64,000 nucleotides of DNA from Psoroptes ovis. Its lineage: Eukaryota > Arthropoda > Arachnida > Sarcoptiformes > Psoroptidae. This document shows, one piece after another, positions 51,210 through 63,948 of the stretch. Position 1 is the first letter of the stretch; each line of letters starts with the position of its first letter. Under the pieces are notes generated by a model that saw nothing but the letters and a program-made list of their open reading frames with translations, had not been told where the DNA came from and ran no database searches. Made by a program: the position numbers and the translations under genes. The stretch spans positions 310,001-374,000 of the forward strand of contig PQWQ01000006.1 of the NCBI GenBank assembly GCA_002943765.1. The letters run 5' to 3'.

Positions 51210-51700
51210 ATAATCGAAAACAAATACTAATGTAAAACGCATACAATCTTTAAAAATTATAATATAAATAAAAAAAGATCATGATCCTTTTCCTCAAAAA
51301 ATTTCAATTGAAAGTATTGATAAAAACAATGATTAAAACTTAATTCCACTAAGTTCATAACTATTAGGCATCAATACACGAACAATTATACACTTGAACA
51401 TATAAATCATCTACATTTATTAAACACAAAACATTTTTTTTCTTTCTTATTTCTTTCTTTCATTCATTCATTCACACCAATTGTATAGATCAAACTTCTT
51501 TTTTTTTCTAAATATAAATCGCTTGTTTGTTTTCATTTTAATTAAATTCATTAAACAAAACATAATTAATATTAATTCATTCGTTTATCATCTTAATGAT
51601 GAATGAATGAAATTAAATCTCATAAGAAATTCATAAATAATATATTAATAAAACATTGATTGAATCATATCATCATTATCATCACATCCATTATCATCAT
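51210..51700 (+). other. Dll: Distal-less 3' UTR (end uncertain)
   Basis: Follows the TGA at 51207-51209. Candidate polyadenylation signals AATAAA lie at 51267-51272 and 51647-51652, with more further on. In such AT-rich sequence the hexamer alone cannot fix the end. Confidence 0.4.
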
Positions 51701-54700
51701 TAATTAATCAATTAAAAAACAATGAAAATGCTTAATTTTTTTTTCTTGATAAACATTCTCAATTCATTTCTTCAATCATCATTCATCATTGACCAATTAT
51801 TTCTTGTTTTTTCTTCTTCCATCATTATCAATCACAATTGTACAATATATATTCATCATTTGATTTTCATTATTAATAAAAAATTATATACAAAATAAAA
51901 CATGAATGATATTATTGACAAAATAAATAAATAAAAAGTTATATAAATTGATAATTATCATTATAATAAAATATGCAAATAAATTGTCGAAAAATAAATA
52001 AATAATAATAATAAAATTATGAAATTATTATTAAAGAAATCGATATTTCGTGTTTATTCAATGTAATTTTCATCAAAAAAATAATCTGCATTCAAATGAA
52101 TAATAACTTATTCAATGTTAAACATGAGAAATTATCAAGTGTTTTTCCAAAGGCAAAATTCTCGAATTTTAAGGGCTTTCAAATTCGTAATTCGTAAAAT
52201 ACTTAGAATTTTTCAGTCAGAAAAATGTTCATAGCTCGCAAATTTCAAATGACATGAAACGGATACGCAGAAAGCATGCAAAATAATATTTGCTATGTCC
52301 GACAAATGTCAAATTAAACATGTTGAAAACGTATGTAAATTGTAAAAATTGCTGAAATGTGTTCACAAAATGTTTTCGTCCATTTTTTGGTTGACAAGAA
52401 AATGATTCTATGAACAATCATGCCAAAATGATGGAGAATATAAGTGAAAAACAACAAGTCAAATGTGTGACCAAAATTTTGTTTTCATCGCGTCAAATTG
52501 AAATCATCATCATTGTAAATCAAGGTAAACAATCAAGTTTTTTCCATTGTATTTATAGACAGACTTAGAAATTTCCTTTTTCTGTAATTTAATTCAATTC
52601 GATCAATTCAAATAAGTCTATTGTGTTATTTGTAATGATTTCTGTGATTATGACACGTGAAAAGCTTTAAAATTGTAAAATCAGAAAAACCAAAAAATTT
52701 AATGGAACATCATTTCGATGTTTTGTTATTCGTTTTGATTATTTTATTTTTGAAGAAAAAAAACATAAAATCGTTTATGATAATCAAGCAATTTACACAC
52801 TGTGAAGCAACAAAACACAGAGCATCAATAGGAAATAATTTTTCCTTTTTTTCATTTTAGCGAATATGCTTTTGTTATCATTGTTGTTTCGTTTGTTGAT
52901 GCTGCACTTTAATAATTTGCTGTTTGGCCAATTATCTTTTCACAATTTTCATTTATGTTCTGCTGATTTCATTCATTTCAAAAAAGAAAAGATAATTTAA
53001 CATTAAACACACACAAATGAATTATACACGAGTATTTTTCTTTTCTTTGATTTCTTTTGAAAAAATATTTTGGCTTCACAAATTATCATCGTGACAAACT
53101 GGTCCTCGCCGTTTAAATTTTTATTTAAGAACACACAAAAATTCTTATTGATTTTTTCGAACATCATTCATTCATTAAACAGTAATTTGAAGTATAATTC
53201 ATTTCTATCATAATACTTTTGGCTATATTTTGATCATAATTTCGTTCAATCCATTTTTTCGTTGTTTTGCTTTTTCTATTGATCATCCTACGCATCCCTA
53301 TCTGTTTTATTATTTCGATATTATCATCATTCATTCAGCCATTATCATCATCATCATCATAATGTGTTGCGTACACACAATCATCGTGTGTTCCGTTCAT
53401 ATTTTCTTTTTTGAGATTCAAAATCAAAATAATTCGTGAAATCTCTTTGATCACTTAAAATTGATCAGCAATGGTTGTTGTTGCAGTTTTTGATGCACAA
53501 TGAACACCATATCAAAAAAACAAAAAATAAAATAATATCCATGTCCAAGTGTAGGCGTCATATCACAGTACAATTATTCATTCAAATTCAAATTTTGAAA
53601 TAGATTTTATTGGCGATTGCATACATTTGAAAACATCGAAAATTTTTTCAGTTTTTTTTCTCGATTATTATCGATTATCATTCATTATTTTGATTTTTTT
53701 TCCATTTTGAAAAAATCAAAGAACAAATTTCACGGAACTCGAAACGTATTTTAAACAATGAAATATTGTAATTTTGCATATGTTCTCTTCTTTTGTTTGA
53801 CAAACCATGACGATTCGCGATCATTCGATCATTTGTGATATGAATCACTTTAAAAGTAAAGAATTTTTGCTGCAAAAATTCAAAAAGAAATAAAAAATTT
53901 ATCCGGAATTTCGTCGTCGCACGATTATTGTTTTGTCCATTCAAATTTTTTGACATGATTATTCTCTCTTTTTTAATGACTTTTTAATTAAAATAAAATG
54001 TAATGTTGCTGCTGCTGCTGTTGTTGCTTCATTATTCAGTAAAAAAAAGTACAGAAATTCTGATTGATTCCACCAAAAAGAATGGTGTTGAATATTAATT
54101 CAGCTTTTTTTGAACGGAATCAAAAAATTCCCGAAACCTAATGGAACCTAATAGTGGAAAAACCATTGAAAATATGTTCACCAGCACCAGTAAAATACCA
54201 ACTCATTTCCATTACACTCAATATGAATTTTGAATGAATGATAATGATCGTAATAGCAATAATAATGATAATAATACACCGGAAAATATATATCAGTGTT
54301 GTTCAGCGTTCATATTCATTGTTTTTTTTTTTTGCTTTGAATAATTGATTTTAATAGAAATCAATTTAATTTCAATTTATGATAATAATAATAATAATAC
54401 ATCTCAATTATTCAATTGAATTAAATTATAATTGAAATCTGTATTATTTTTTTGATGCAAAATATTGAATCGAAATATTCAAATCATTATTGTTTAAATT
54501 TATTTAAATTATTATTCATTCATTCATTCATTATCAAGGTCCAAACTATCAAAGTTATACCATTTATTCATTTATTGTTGTTGTTGTTGTTGTCAAACAT
54601 GCATTGAACATGATAATAATAATAATAATAATAAGCTTATTATTATTATAATCAGTGAATTATTATTATTTGTATGCATTGTTATTATTATCATCATTTG

Positions 54701-55544
54701 ACCATTGTTTATCAAGAGAAAAAAAATTTTTCGGGGTTTTTGAAATGCCGAAATTACCACACAATAGCATCTTGATCTCGTATCGATGAATTGTATTTTG
54801 ATGAATTTGAATTATCATGCAAAAAAAACCGATCAAACAAAAGATTGAAAATCGGCTATTCAAGATCAAATATCTATGTTGCATTTCAAATAAAAGAAGA
54901 TATGAAAAAAAAGATGTATAATTTATGTATTTTTAGACATACTAAAAAAAAATTAAATTGAAAACAGTAATTTGATATCTCTCTCAGAGTGTTTCTTTGT
55001 GTGTGTCTGTTTTTAAAGATAAATATTATAAAAGAATAATTTATTATTGGCACGAATAGTCGAAATTATTGAAATAATTTGAGCAATATATTTGTGTTTT
55101 ACCCTAATAAAACACACGAGACGGTCAATTTCAAAGTAAAATTCAAAATTCTTATTGAAAAATTATTGCCAAAAAATATTGGTAGCATTCCGTATTGATC
55201 TGAATTTTTTGTTTTAGATTTTTGTCTAAAATTTATTCATATTCTCAAAATCAGATTCAATCATAGGCAATCAATCGATAGGTGCCAATATATTTTGGTT
55301 TTCGGTGTTGTATTCAAACCATAATCAAATTATACAAAGTGATTTTACACAAAAATTTCATGATTTCTTGTGGATTTTATTTTCCGAATAGATGTTCAAT
55401 GTGGTTCATCAAACTCTCGTTTTGTTTTTTTATTTTTTCAAATTTAATTTCACAAAATTATTTTTGAATAATTTTGCTATTAATTTTTTATTTATTTCAT
55501 TCCACAAATGATAATAACGATTATTAGTGTAATAAAATTAAAAA
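51701..55544. other. Gene-free AT-rich stretch downstream of Distal-less
   Basis: No gene recognised. Contains AAAT runs (about 51920-52015), a GCT/GTT triplet run near 54005-54026, ATTC repeats (54510-54533) and a palindromic AAT/ATT run at 54622-54649. Frames up to 92 codons are low complexity. Confidence 0.6.
54622..54649. repeat. 28-bp palindrome in AAT/ATT repeat
   Basis: (AAT)n meets (ATT)n at a central AAGCTT (54633-54638). Fourteen bases on each side are perfectly self-complementary. A possible cruciform site or assembly-sensitive spot. Confidence 0.85.
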
Positions 55545-55546
55545 TA

Positions 55547-55627
55547 TTGGGTTGTCCCATAAGTTATTGCCGTTTTTTTTTAAATTTTTTTATCCGAAAA
55601 ACCGCACGAACTTATGGGACAACCCAA
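55547..55627. mobile_element. 81-bp mariner-type MITE
   Basis: The two ends are perfect 19-bp inverted repeats (TTGGGTTGTCCCATAAGTT) that remain partly similar for some bases further in. The element is flanked by TA on both sides (55545-55546 and 55628-55629), the target duplication of Tc1/mariner transposons. The terminal sequence resembles mariner ends of the 'TTGGGTTG' type. Only about 30 bp of T-rich sequence separates the repeats, so no transposase is encoded and mobilisation would need a full-length relative elsewhere. A transcript would fold into one long hairpin. The element lies in the gap between Distal-less and PWP1. Confidence 0.9.
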
Positions 55628-55863
55628 TAATAATAAATAATGAATGAATAAATAAATAAATGACAACAATAACAACACTAAAACTGCCATAACACATGTG
55701 TATATGAAGCAATTGAAAATTATCATTAATTCAATTTGAATATAATGTTTTTTTGCATTTCATTTCATTTCGCCATTGAAATGAAATCCGAAAAAATGTT
55801 ATGCAATCATTGGCCAGAAAACCTACAATTAATATTAATGACTTGATTTATATTAACTTGACT

Positions 55864-55891
55864 ATGATGATGATGATGATGATGATGATGA
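55864..55891. repeat. (ATG)n microsatellite
   Basis: Nine uninterrupted ATG units. Confidence 0.9.
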
Positions 55892-57087
55892 ATCTCAGCT
55901 GAAATTCAATTCAATTCTCTCAAAAAATCCAGAGATTTTTTCGGCTAAAAGAAAATTAAAAAAATTCTTCAGAAATCCATGGTTTTCTATGGATTAATCT
56001 GACATGAGAAAATTTTCACCCGAGATAATCCGATGATTTGTTGATTTTCAATATTTTTTTTTCAATGAAATCATTGAAAGAAAGTCAACTGATGATAATC
56101 AACTTCGGGTTTATTTTTTTCCCTTTATAGCGAAATGAATTGATCCTCATTGAATCTCTTCTCTCCATTCAAAGATTGAACCAGAACTGAACCCGAAAAA
56201 TGAAATCGTGTGCGTGTGTCTGATGCTGATGTACGGGAGGCGTAACTCGACTGAATGTTTGAAAAAAAAATATTTTTCAGATCCAAAATAGAAATTCTGG
56301 AAATTCATGAATGCATGTTTGATAACGTGACACTCGATGTGGATCGACTCGGGTTTTGAATCAGCGAAAATGTTGAAGTAAAATATTGAAATAAACCATT
56401 CAAACCAACAAATATACTGACACTTTTGCTGCTGGAAAAGTTTTTACGTCCCATTCTATGACATGTTGGTGTAGCTGCTGTCGTTGAACATTAATATCGC
56501 TAGCTGAATGTCATTTTTTACGTTTCATACATTCATATAAAAAACATTATCATTCACTTGAGACACGGAAACATACATTTTTGTTTCATGTCGTTTTGTT
56601 CATTTCAAATTATTCAAATAATGTAAAAAATACATACAAAAATATGAATATGAACCCAAACGAAAAATTGATGATGATGGGAAAAACACCCTTAAATGAA
56701 TAAAATATAAAAATTCATAGACAAGAAAAAAACACCCATTATCATTCAATATGACTGAAAAAATGAATGAATGAAACGAAAAAAAAATGAAATTGAAAAA
56801 ATTGAATTAAATACATACGTGCCAACACGAGCATGTATAATTGGATTTGTCGAAACAAATAATGATAATAATCCAACATGGAAAAAAAACATACATGTAA
56901 ATCATGTATACTTGCTCATACATGGTCCGAAACAATTTATTTTTTATCAAACAAATCATGTATCATTAGTCGAAAAAACAAAAAATGATTTATGCCTAAT
57001 ACAATGACAACAATGGCAATATTACTAATAATTTCAATATTTTTTTCTTTTTTTAATATTTGATCAAAATTAAAACATAATACAGCA

Positions 57088-57111
57088 ATCATCATCATCA
57101 TCATCATCATC
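57088..57111. repeat. (ATC)n microsatellite
   Basis: About eight uninterrupted ATC units. Confidence 0.9.
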
Positions 57112-58494
57112 GGCATAGGATTAAATTAGATTTTCTCATGATTTAATCAAATTTCGATATTTTTTATTTTTTCGGTTCAAAATACATTTTTTTCCAGATT
57201 GAAAATTATATCATTAGTCTTTTGTCATTTGTTTGATTTAAAAAAAAGGCACACCGATTACCACACACCCATTATTGATGACATTTGAAAATAATGATAA
57301 TAATGAGTACCATGAAAATGAGAGATATCGAAAGAGCTAAAAACAAGCCAAAATCAATGATTGATATTCAATGTTATCATTCAAAAAACAAAGCGGAATT
57401 CATTTGCACTTATTTCTCTTTACGAATCTGCAAATGATCATTCCATTTATTTGTTTTTTCGAATATCGCCGAAATACACGATATTTGAACATTAATCAAT
57501 TTGAAAATTCAAAGAAATTCAAAGCAAACATTCGCTCTCACACCAATCATAATTTTCAGGTATTATTATTGCTTCATCATGGCGCCATCGATCATTATGT
57601 ATGTGATTGAATCTGTTTAAAAAAAGCAAATCTAAATTTCGCTGATCAAAGATTGAGTGAAGAATTCATTTTTTTCCGATCTTCAAAAATTGATTGATTG
57701 ATGTCCAATGTTGTAGATGTTATTTATGTAATTGTCTTTTGAAAATCTTCACAATATTCCATCCATTAATCCAACCTACACTTATTTGAATGAACATTAA
57801 AAAAATATGCTTAAATTTAAATTGATCAATAATCAATCAAATATGAACAGAAAAAATGCGAAAATTTCATTCTGATCGATTTCTTAGGTGGTTGCATTGA
57901 ATGGAAATAACATTTTTTTTAAATTTTATCTTTGAATGAATGCATTTTGAATTTTTCAATCAATCAATCAATTTTCTTTAGTCAAAAGGCTTCCACCAAT
58001 GATTGGTCATCCATATTATGTCACACACATCGAAATTTTATATATTCGATCATAATGGAAAATATTACCAACAAACGATAATAGCATCCATATAGGTTTT
58101 ACTTTAAATGTTTTTTTTTATTTATTTCAATTTTTTTCCCAACGAAAAATATTAATGCTAAACACATATTTTGATGATCAAAACATGATGTATGATATTG
58201 TTTGTGTATTGTCTGTATAGGATGAATCAAGTTAAGTGATTATCACATAATGAAAAATGAAAATATTTTGAAGATCCTCCCTGTATTCGGTATCTGGAAA
58301 AAAGATAATATCAAATAATAAAAATAATAAATCGATCAAGGCCAATGTCATCATTATTCTTATTGACATCAAAAGATATCGAGCATTTGACAACGATAAA
58401 ATCCAATGAAAATAGATAAATATTTGTCCAATATAAACAATGAAAAATATAACTTACTTACATTACAAGCAAATGCTTACGGAATAATTGTTTT

Positions 58495-58495
<1 letters not shown>

Positions 58496-58526
<31 letters not shown>
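58496..58526. repeat. Poly(A) tract, 31 nt
   Basis: Uninterrupted run of 31 A. No element body recognised on either side. Confidence 0.95.
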
Positions 58527-58527
<1 letters not shown>

Positions 58528-61057
58528 ATTATAATTATATATTTCTGCTGTTATATTTTTACATTAAATAAATCGATGTAAAAATATATTTAACATTCAA
58601 CTGCTAATGATTATTAGTAGCCATATATAATGAAACTGTGAATTTGAAAATTTAAAGTGGAAAAAAATTGACCAAAAGGCGCCAAACTATTGAAAAATTT
58701 TGTCTGAGAATCGTTGTTTAAATTTCGAAATTTCAATTTTAACACGCGCCAAAATATTTTTTCAAATTTTTTTTCATTTTTACTGAAAAATGAAAACATT
58801 GTTCATTGTTACTTGGCTAATGATAATAGTCATAATAATTGAATGATATATTTTTATTTTCGCTGGGTATGAAACATATGATTATAGATTGAGTCGAAAA
58901 AAAATTGATCCATATTTTGCAGTTTGGAACAATACTTATTCTTATATTTGATAGTCTGTATATTTCTGTATGTATAACCTTCAAACAGTTTTTTTTTGAA
59001 GTTATTTGAACAAAAATAACACACACATAAACCGACACCGGTAATCATACATGTATGTATTTGATTCATGTTAAACGTTTTCTAACATTCATTCATTCAT
59101 TCAGTCATTGATTATGGCATATTTATTTTAAATGATGATGATAATTATCGTCATCATCAGTGTCGGCAATATGATTATGATGACCGATCGATCGACAGCT
59201 GACCTTTATGCAAAAAACTTTGAACCCTTTATTTTTAAATGCATAATAATAGTAATACTCATAATAATTATTATTTAAATAATATACCCCAGAATTTGAA
59301 TTTTTTCTATTTGATAAATCAATCGATCATTGTTCAATTTTGAATTTGAAAGAAAAAAAATTGTTGAAATCATTTGAAAGCAATGATTCAAAAAACAAAC
59401 ATAGAAAATTACAAGAGAATGACAATTTCAGATCATTTGAAGAGCAGTGAATTCCCGTAAATAAATGGAAAAAATTACCCAAATCGTTGAAATTATTTGA
59501 AATCGTTTCGTGTACTTTGATCAGATGCAAAGCTTCAAAAGAATTTTAGGGCAAAAAATAAGCCCAAAATTGCCTTCAATTGAAAATCCTGTTTAAATCA
59601 ATTTCTTCCTCCGAAATGTCTGAAAAATGACACACAAACAACCAAGAAAGATGAGAATATTACCATCATTTCTAGAGTGTTTCAAAGATCTTTGAATTCC
59701 CCACTTTATTTTTCTTCAAAATTTTTTACTTCTTTTGAAGATTCAAAAATTTATTTTGAATTTTTAAATTCATAACAACATCAACATCAACCAACATCAT
59801 CATCGACCAACAACAACTTTTGCATGTCATAATACACATTTGATTTCCATTTTTTTCTCGGTTATTTCATACGTATACAGAAACAGAAACATGGATTGCA
59901 CATTGATATAAATATAAAGTGAAAAAATACAGATTTTTTTCTCCAATTTTTTTCATTTCATTTCATTTTTTGCAAATATTACAAACATATAATTAACTTT
60001 TCTGGACTTTTTTTCATTTTATTTCGGTTGATATATGTATGGTGGTGAAGCCAATGTGTGTTTGTGTATGTGCATTTGCGATGTGAAATGATGAACCAAA
60101 AAAAAAACTTTTCGTATCCAACAAAAAATGAATGAATGATGGACTGGAATGGCAGAAAATATTGTGCAGCACTGCGAACATACATACACACAACAATTTT
60201 GAAAAATGATAAAATTTTCCTCGAAAAAATAAAAATTTCTTGATATTTGATATATATATTTTTTTCTGTTTCCATCGAGTTGAATAAGTTAGGTCATTCA
60301 TTCATTTTTCTGAAATTTTCTTCGTTGATAACAATTTTTTTTTCTCGAATACTTTGCTGCCATTCTTCAGCAGCGAATGCAGCTGCTTTCGATCTACTAT
60401 CTTTTCGGCTAAATTATCATCTGCTACTGTTTTTTGCTATCATTCCTTCAATCTTTTACCCAAAGAAAGAAGTCAAAAACTAAAGAGTTGAATGCCATTA
60501 AAACAAGCAAACAAACATACGACAAACATTGGTTAAATGAAGCATCGTTACTCGAAATAGTTAACGAAAATATTGTCAAATATCTTCTTATCTCTAAATT
60601 ATATCATCATCATTATTATCATTAGATAAATACATAGAAAAACAATTGACATTTTTCGCCAGAAAAATGTAGATCGATTTTTGTTTTGTTGTTGTTGTCG
60701 ATGATGGCTATGAGATATCGACTTGTACTTTCGCCATGTATCGACACACATGATTCTACATGATCAAAAAGATGAAATTAACGATGAAAAAAAGTCAAAC
60801 TTTTTTCAATGGAAATGGAATATGTCTAGGCAAAAATATTTTTTCTAGGCAATTCAATGTCTTTTCATTTATTTTTTTTTCGAAATATATTTTCCTGCTA
60901 CAACACAACACACAAACACAAGAACCCGAAATGGTAAAAAATGATGATGATGATGATGACAAAGCCTATTATTAAGTGGCACTAAAATCTAAAATTGTAG
61001 ATTACAGTCAAAATGAACTAAAATAATAAACGAAAAATAATATAAAATAACATAACC

Positions 61058-61100
61058 AAAAAAAAAAAAAAAAAAAAAACAAAACAAAACAAAACAAATA
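61058..61100. repeat. Poly(A) followed by CAAAA units
   Basis: 22 A followed by about four CAAAA units. Confidence 0.9.
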
Positions 61101-61551
61101 TACGTACATAGATAGATCGCGTAGATCATACAGACAGCGAATAGTTTAGAAATATTTACGAAAAAACAAATCATAACCAAAGCGAAAAATCAATTGGCAA
61201 AATCAATGATGATGATATTTGTACGATAAAATGAGAATCGCCCTAAAATTGATAAAATATTCTGCCATACAAAACTTCAAATTGAATATGGAAAAAAAGG
61301 AAAATCGATTTCTCAAAATGTGAGAGCTCCAATGTTTTCTAATTTGATCTTAGAGAATGCCAGAAGATGAATCACACAAGATTTAAATGTTTAAAATAGA
61401 AAATTTAATAAATGAAACAGTCCATGATTCTCTGATGTTTGGCCATTGAAAAATTTTAAATTGAATTTTTTCCTTTTTTAATCCTAAAATTGGAATCTTT
61501 ACAGTTCCTTTAATGCCATCTTTGTTTAAACAAAAAATCTAAAAAATTCAT

Positions 61552-63005
61552 TTAACAAAATTGTTTTAAATTTTCATATTTTAGCATATCGATTATTTTG
61601 AGATTTTCACCAACATAATCACCCGAGACTGCAAATATATTTGAATGATTTGGATTAGTTGATAATGATAATATTGTCCCAACATTTGGTTCAATTGTTT
61701 GCAGCAATTTTGGTTTATTCTCAGCTTCTGATGATGTTTCGGGAGAAATTGACCATATTTTTGTTGTTTGATCGGCTGATGCTGTAATTAAACATCCATT
61801 ATTTGCCGATGTGAATTCCATTCCTGATATCATATCGCTATGAGCTTTGATTGCGAAAATATTTTTACCATTATCATTACGACAATCAAAACAATATAGC
61901 CATCCTTTTGATGTGCCACATAAATATGTGTAGGGTTGTTGAGGATTCCATAATACTTTTTCTATTTCATCTTTGCATACATTCTGATTTTTTACAGATT
62001 TTGAGTTATAGTTCAATAATTTTGCGTTACCATTTGAATCGCCTGTTAACAAAATATTCGCTTCAATCGGATGAAACGATAATGTTTGAACTGATGATTT
62101 GAATTCATTAAATTGCTGTTTTATTGTTTCATTTTGTAAATCCCAAATAATACATTTCTTATCAGCCGATCCTGATGCTAATATGTTTGGATATTTTTCA
62201 GACCACGATAAATCTAATACAGATTTCTTATGCCCTCTCAAAATTGAATGTGGATCAAGTATATCGACAACGTCTAAGTTCCAAATATTGATATCATTTT
62301 CCATGTCACCAATCGCGACAAAGTTACCAGTCATATTGATATTTTTATTATTATAATTTAACCATTGGAAACATAGAGGATATGCAGAGAGGTAAATTTC
62401 ATGATGACAATAAATGTCATCTTCAGTATTGTAAATTTTTACTTCCAATGATACACTATCTTCTTCAACATGACCAGCTAGTAATAGATTATCTGTTGGC
62501 TTGATACGAAAGTCATCTTTTTCTTCTTCTTCCTAAGAAAATTCGAAATCGAGATCGATTGAAATTATCATTGAAAAATAATTAGAATAAACATACATCA
62601 GAATAATTCTGTTCACGATCTAGATACGGATCAGTTGCGGTCGTATCTGGTATTAAGAAATCATCATTTTCATCGTCATCATCATAATCGTCGAGATTAT
62701 AGCGATCAATTATGTCACTATCTTCATTTCCATCATTATTGGTATTTTGCTGATTGGTCGTTCCATCAGTTTCCATCGGTTGATCATCCGCTACAGACCT
62801 TATTTGTACAAAAAAAAAATTAGACTAGAAAATAACAATTTTCAAATCAAAACCTTTTCAATTCTTTATATCTTAATCGATCATGCTTAATTTTGTTATG
62901 GATTTCTTCTTGTGTTAATTGAAAACGTTCAGGAAATTCTTTAGCTACACCTTGCTGTATCCATAGGATGCAAGATACAAAATTCAATTTTGTTGCCATT
63001 CTCAT
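61552..63005 (-). CDS. PWP1: PWP1 homologue, WD-repeat nucleolar protein
   Basis: WD40 protein of the periodic tryptophan protein 1 family, a nucleolar/chromatin factor that promotes rRNA gene transcription and ribosome biogenesis. Three exons: 62854-63005, 62597-62798 and 61552-62532, with introns of 55 and 64 bp. Joins are in frame and give 444 aa. Exon 1 has the family N-terminus ('LNFVSCILWIQQGVAKEFPE', like human VTCVAWVRCGVAKE). Exon 2 is acidic ('YNLDDYDDDDEND', then 'DPYLD'). Exon 3 begins 'EEEEKDDFRIKPTDNLLLAG' (human EDFLIKPSDNLIVCG) and carries about five WD repeats, including 'VLDLSWSEKYPNILASGSAD..IWDL' and 'CLITASADQTTKIWSI'. The Lys-rich insert before the first main repeat of the human protein is missing and the tail is shorter (human about 501 aa). 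The first donor is weak (GTTTTG). A second in-frame ATG lies two codons after the first. Confidence 0.95.
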
Positions 63006-63061
63006 GTAATTTATTAAATAAATGAAATAATTTGATGGATAAATTTCAATTTAAAAAATTT

Positions 63062-63075
63062 ACGTGAAACACGTG
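63062..63075. promoter_or_regulatory. E-box palindrome upstream of PWP1
   Basis: CACGTG at 63070-63075, 65 bp above the PWP1 ATG, overlaps the 13-bp palindrome ACGTG-AAA-CACGT (62-74). CACGTG is the preferred site of Myc/Max-type bHLH proteins, which activate ribosome-biogenesis genes in animals. Regulation of PWP1 through it is inference. Confidence 0.45.
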
Positions 63076-63188
63076 GTCTGTTTGTTTACATGAATGCTCT
63101 GATCATAGAGGACGGACGAAAATTTTTTCAAAAAAAATTTAATTCAATCAAAAATATGAGAATTAATCGATGGAAAAACTAATTATAA

Positions 63189-63194
63189 TTTATT
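63189..63194 (-). terminator. Polyadenylation signal of mRpS26
   Basis: AATAAA on the minus strand, 11 nt after the mRpS26 stop codon (63207-63205). With only about 200 bp to the next gene start, a short 3' UTR is expected. Confidence 0.5.
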
Positions 63195-63204
63195 ATTTAC
63201 ATTT

Positions 63205-63948
63205 TCAATAAAGTTTTTTAGCTTTCAAATACAATGGTTTATTTGCTGTTTGATTATATTGTATTTCATCAGTTTGACTACTTGTTTCTGGTACGGCTTT
63301 AGGTCTTAATGCATATGGATGCAACGAGCCATCGAATATCAATTTTCCATTCGTATCGATCGCATAATCATAACTAGTTTGATGTGTTAATGCTTCTTCA
63401 ATTTTTTCATCAATATTTTCAGGTGTTATATATGTTTTAGATCGTTCAATTTCACGACTAACAATTTCATCAAATACTTTGCCTTGTTGACGAATTTCTT
63501 CTTCTTTTTGAATTTTCATTGCCATTAATTTAGCATCTAACTCTTGCTGGAATAATTTCATACGTTTTTCACGCATTTCAGCAATTCGTTTATTTTCAGC
63601 ATCATTTTCTATGATCGCTTTTTGTATTTCTTCCTCTTCATGCATATATTCATTTGATTTGCCTTTTGTATCGATAGTCGGCAAGTAAAATTCATCATGT
63701 AGGAATTGTTTAATAGATTTCATATTGATTTCATATGTATAATTAAGATGTTCACGTTGTTTCTTTTCTGCTTCAGATAATTCTTCTTTCTTTTTGATTC
63801 GATATAATTTTGACGGTGCAATCGGTTGCCATATTGGTTTACGAAATGGTTCTTTACGCTTATGTCTTAAGTGATTACGTACTGATTGCCGTAGTAAATC
63901 ATTTTTTGTTATTATCGTATTTAATTTTGTTTGCAATTGTAGGAACAT
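63205..63948 (-). CDS. mRpS26: Mitochondrial small ribosomal subunit protein mS26
   Basis: 247 aa, single exon. A component of the mitochondrial 28S subunit with no bacterial counterpart. The basic N-terminus (MFLQLQTKLN...RNHLRHKRKEPFRKP, few acidic residues) suits a matrix-targeting sequence. The centre is a long charged helix. The family signature follows: 'ENKRIAEMREKRM' (human MRPS26 ENRRLHELRIARL), then 'TYITPENIDEKIEEAL' (human NFITRENLEARVEAAL) and 'YDYAIDTNGKLIF' (human YNWAITREGLVV). A C-terminal extension of about 35 aa goes beyond the vertebrate protein. It lies in the same direction as PWP1, about 200 bp upstream of its start. No in-frame stop was checked beyond a few codons above the ATG, so a small upstream exon cannot be excluded. 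Confidence 0.88.
   Translation of the reverse strand: MFLQLQTKLNTIITKNDLLRQSVRNHLRHKRKEPFRKPIWQPIAPSKLYRIKKKEELSEAEKKQREHLNYTYEINMKSIKQFLHDEFYLPTIDTKGKSNEYMHEEEEIQKAIIENDAENKRIAEMREKRMKLFQQELDAKLMAMKIQKEEEIRQQGKVFDEIVSREIERSKTYITPENIDEKIEEALTHQTSYDYAIDTNGKLIFDGSLHPYALRPKAVPETSSQTDEIQYNQTANKPLYLKAKKLY

Larger units (their letters stand above)
55630..61500. other. Gene-free stretch between the MITE and PWP1
   Basis: No gene recognised. It holds (ATG)n at 55864-55891, a more complex patch at about 56150-56520, (ATC)n at 57088-57111, A31 at 58496-58526, a short palindromic GAT/ATC stretch near 59135-59160 and A22 plus CAAAA units at 61058-61100. Frames up to 98 codons show no motif. The 3' UTR of PWP1 must extend into the right-hand end (below 61552), but no clear signal was fixed. 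Confidence 0.6.

Noticed and set aside
53565..53584. TATCACAG seed as in the miR-2/13 family
   Set aside because: Only the 8-nt seed matches; there is no hairpin around it.
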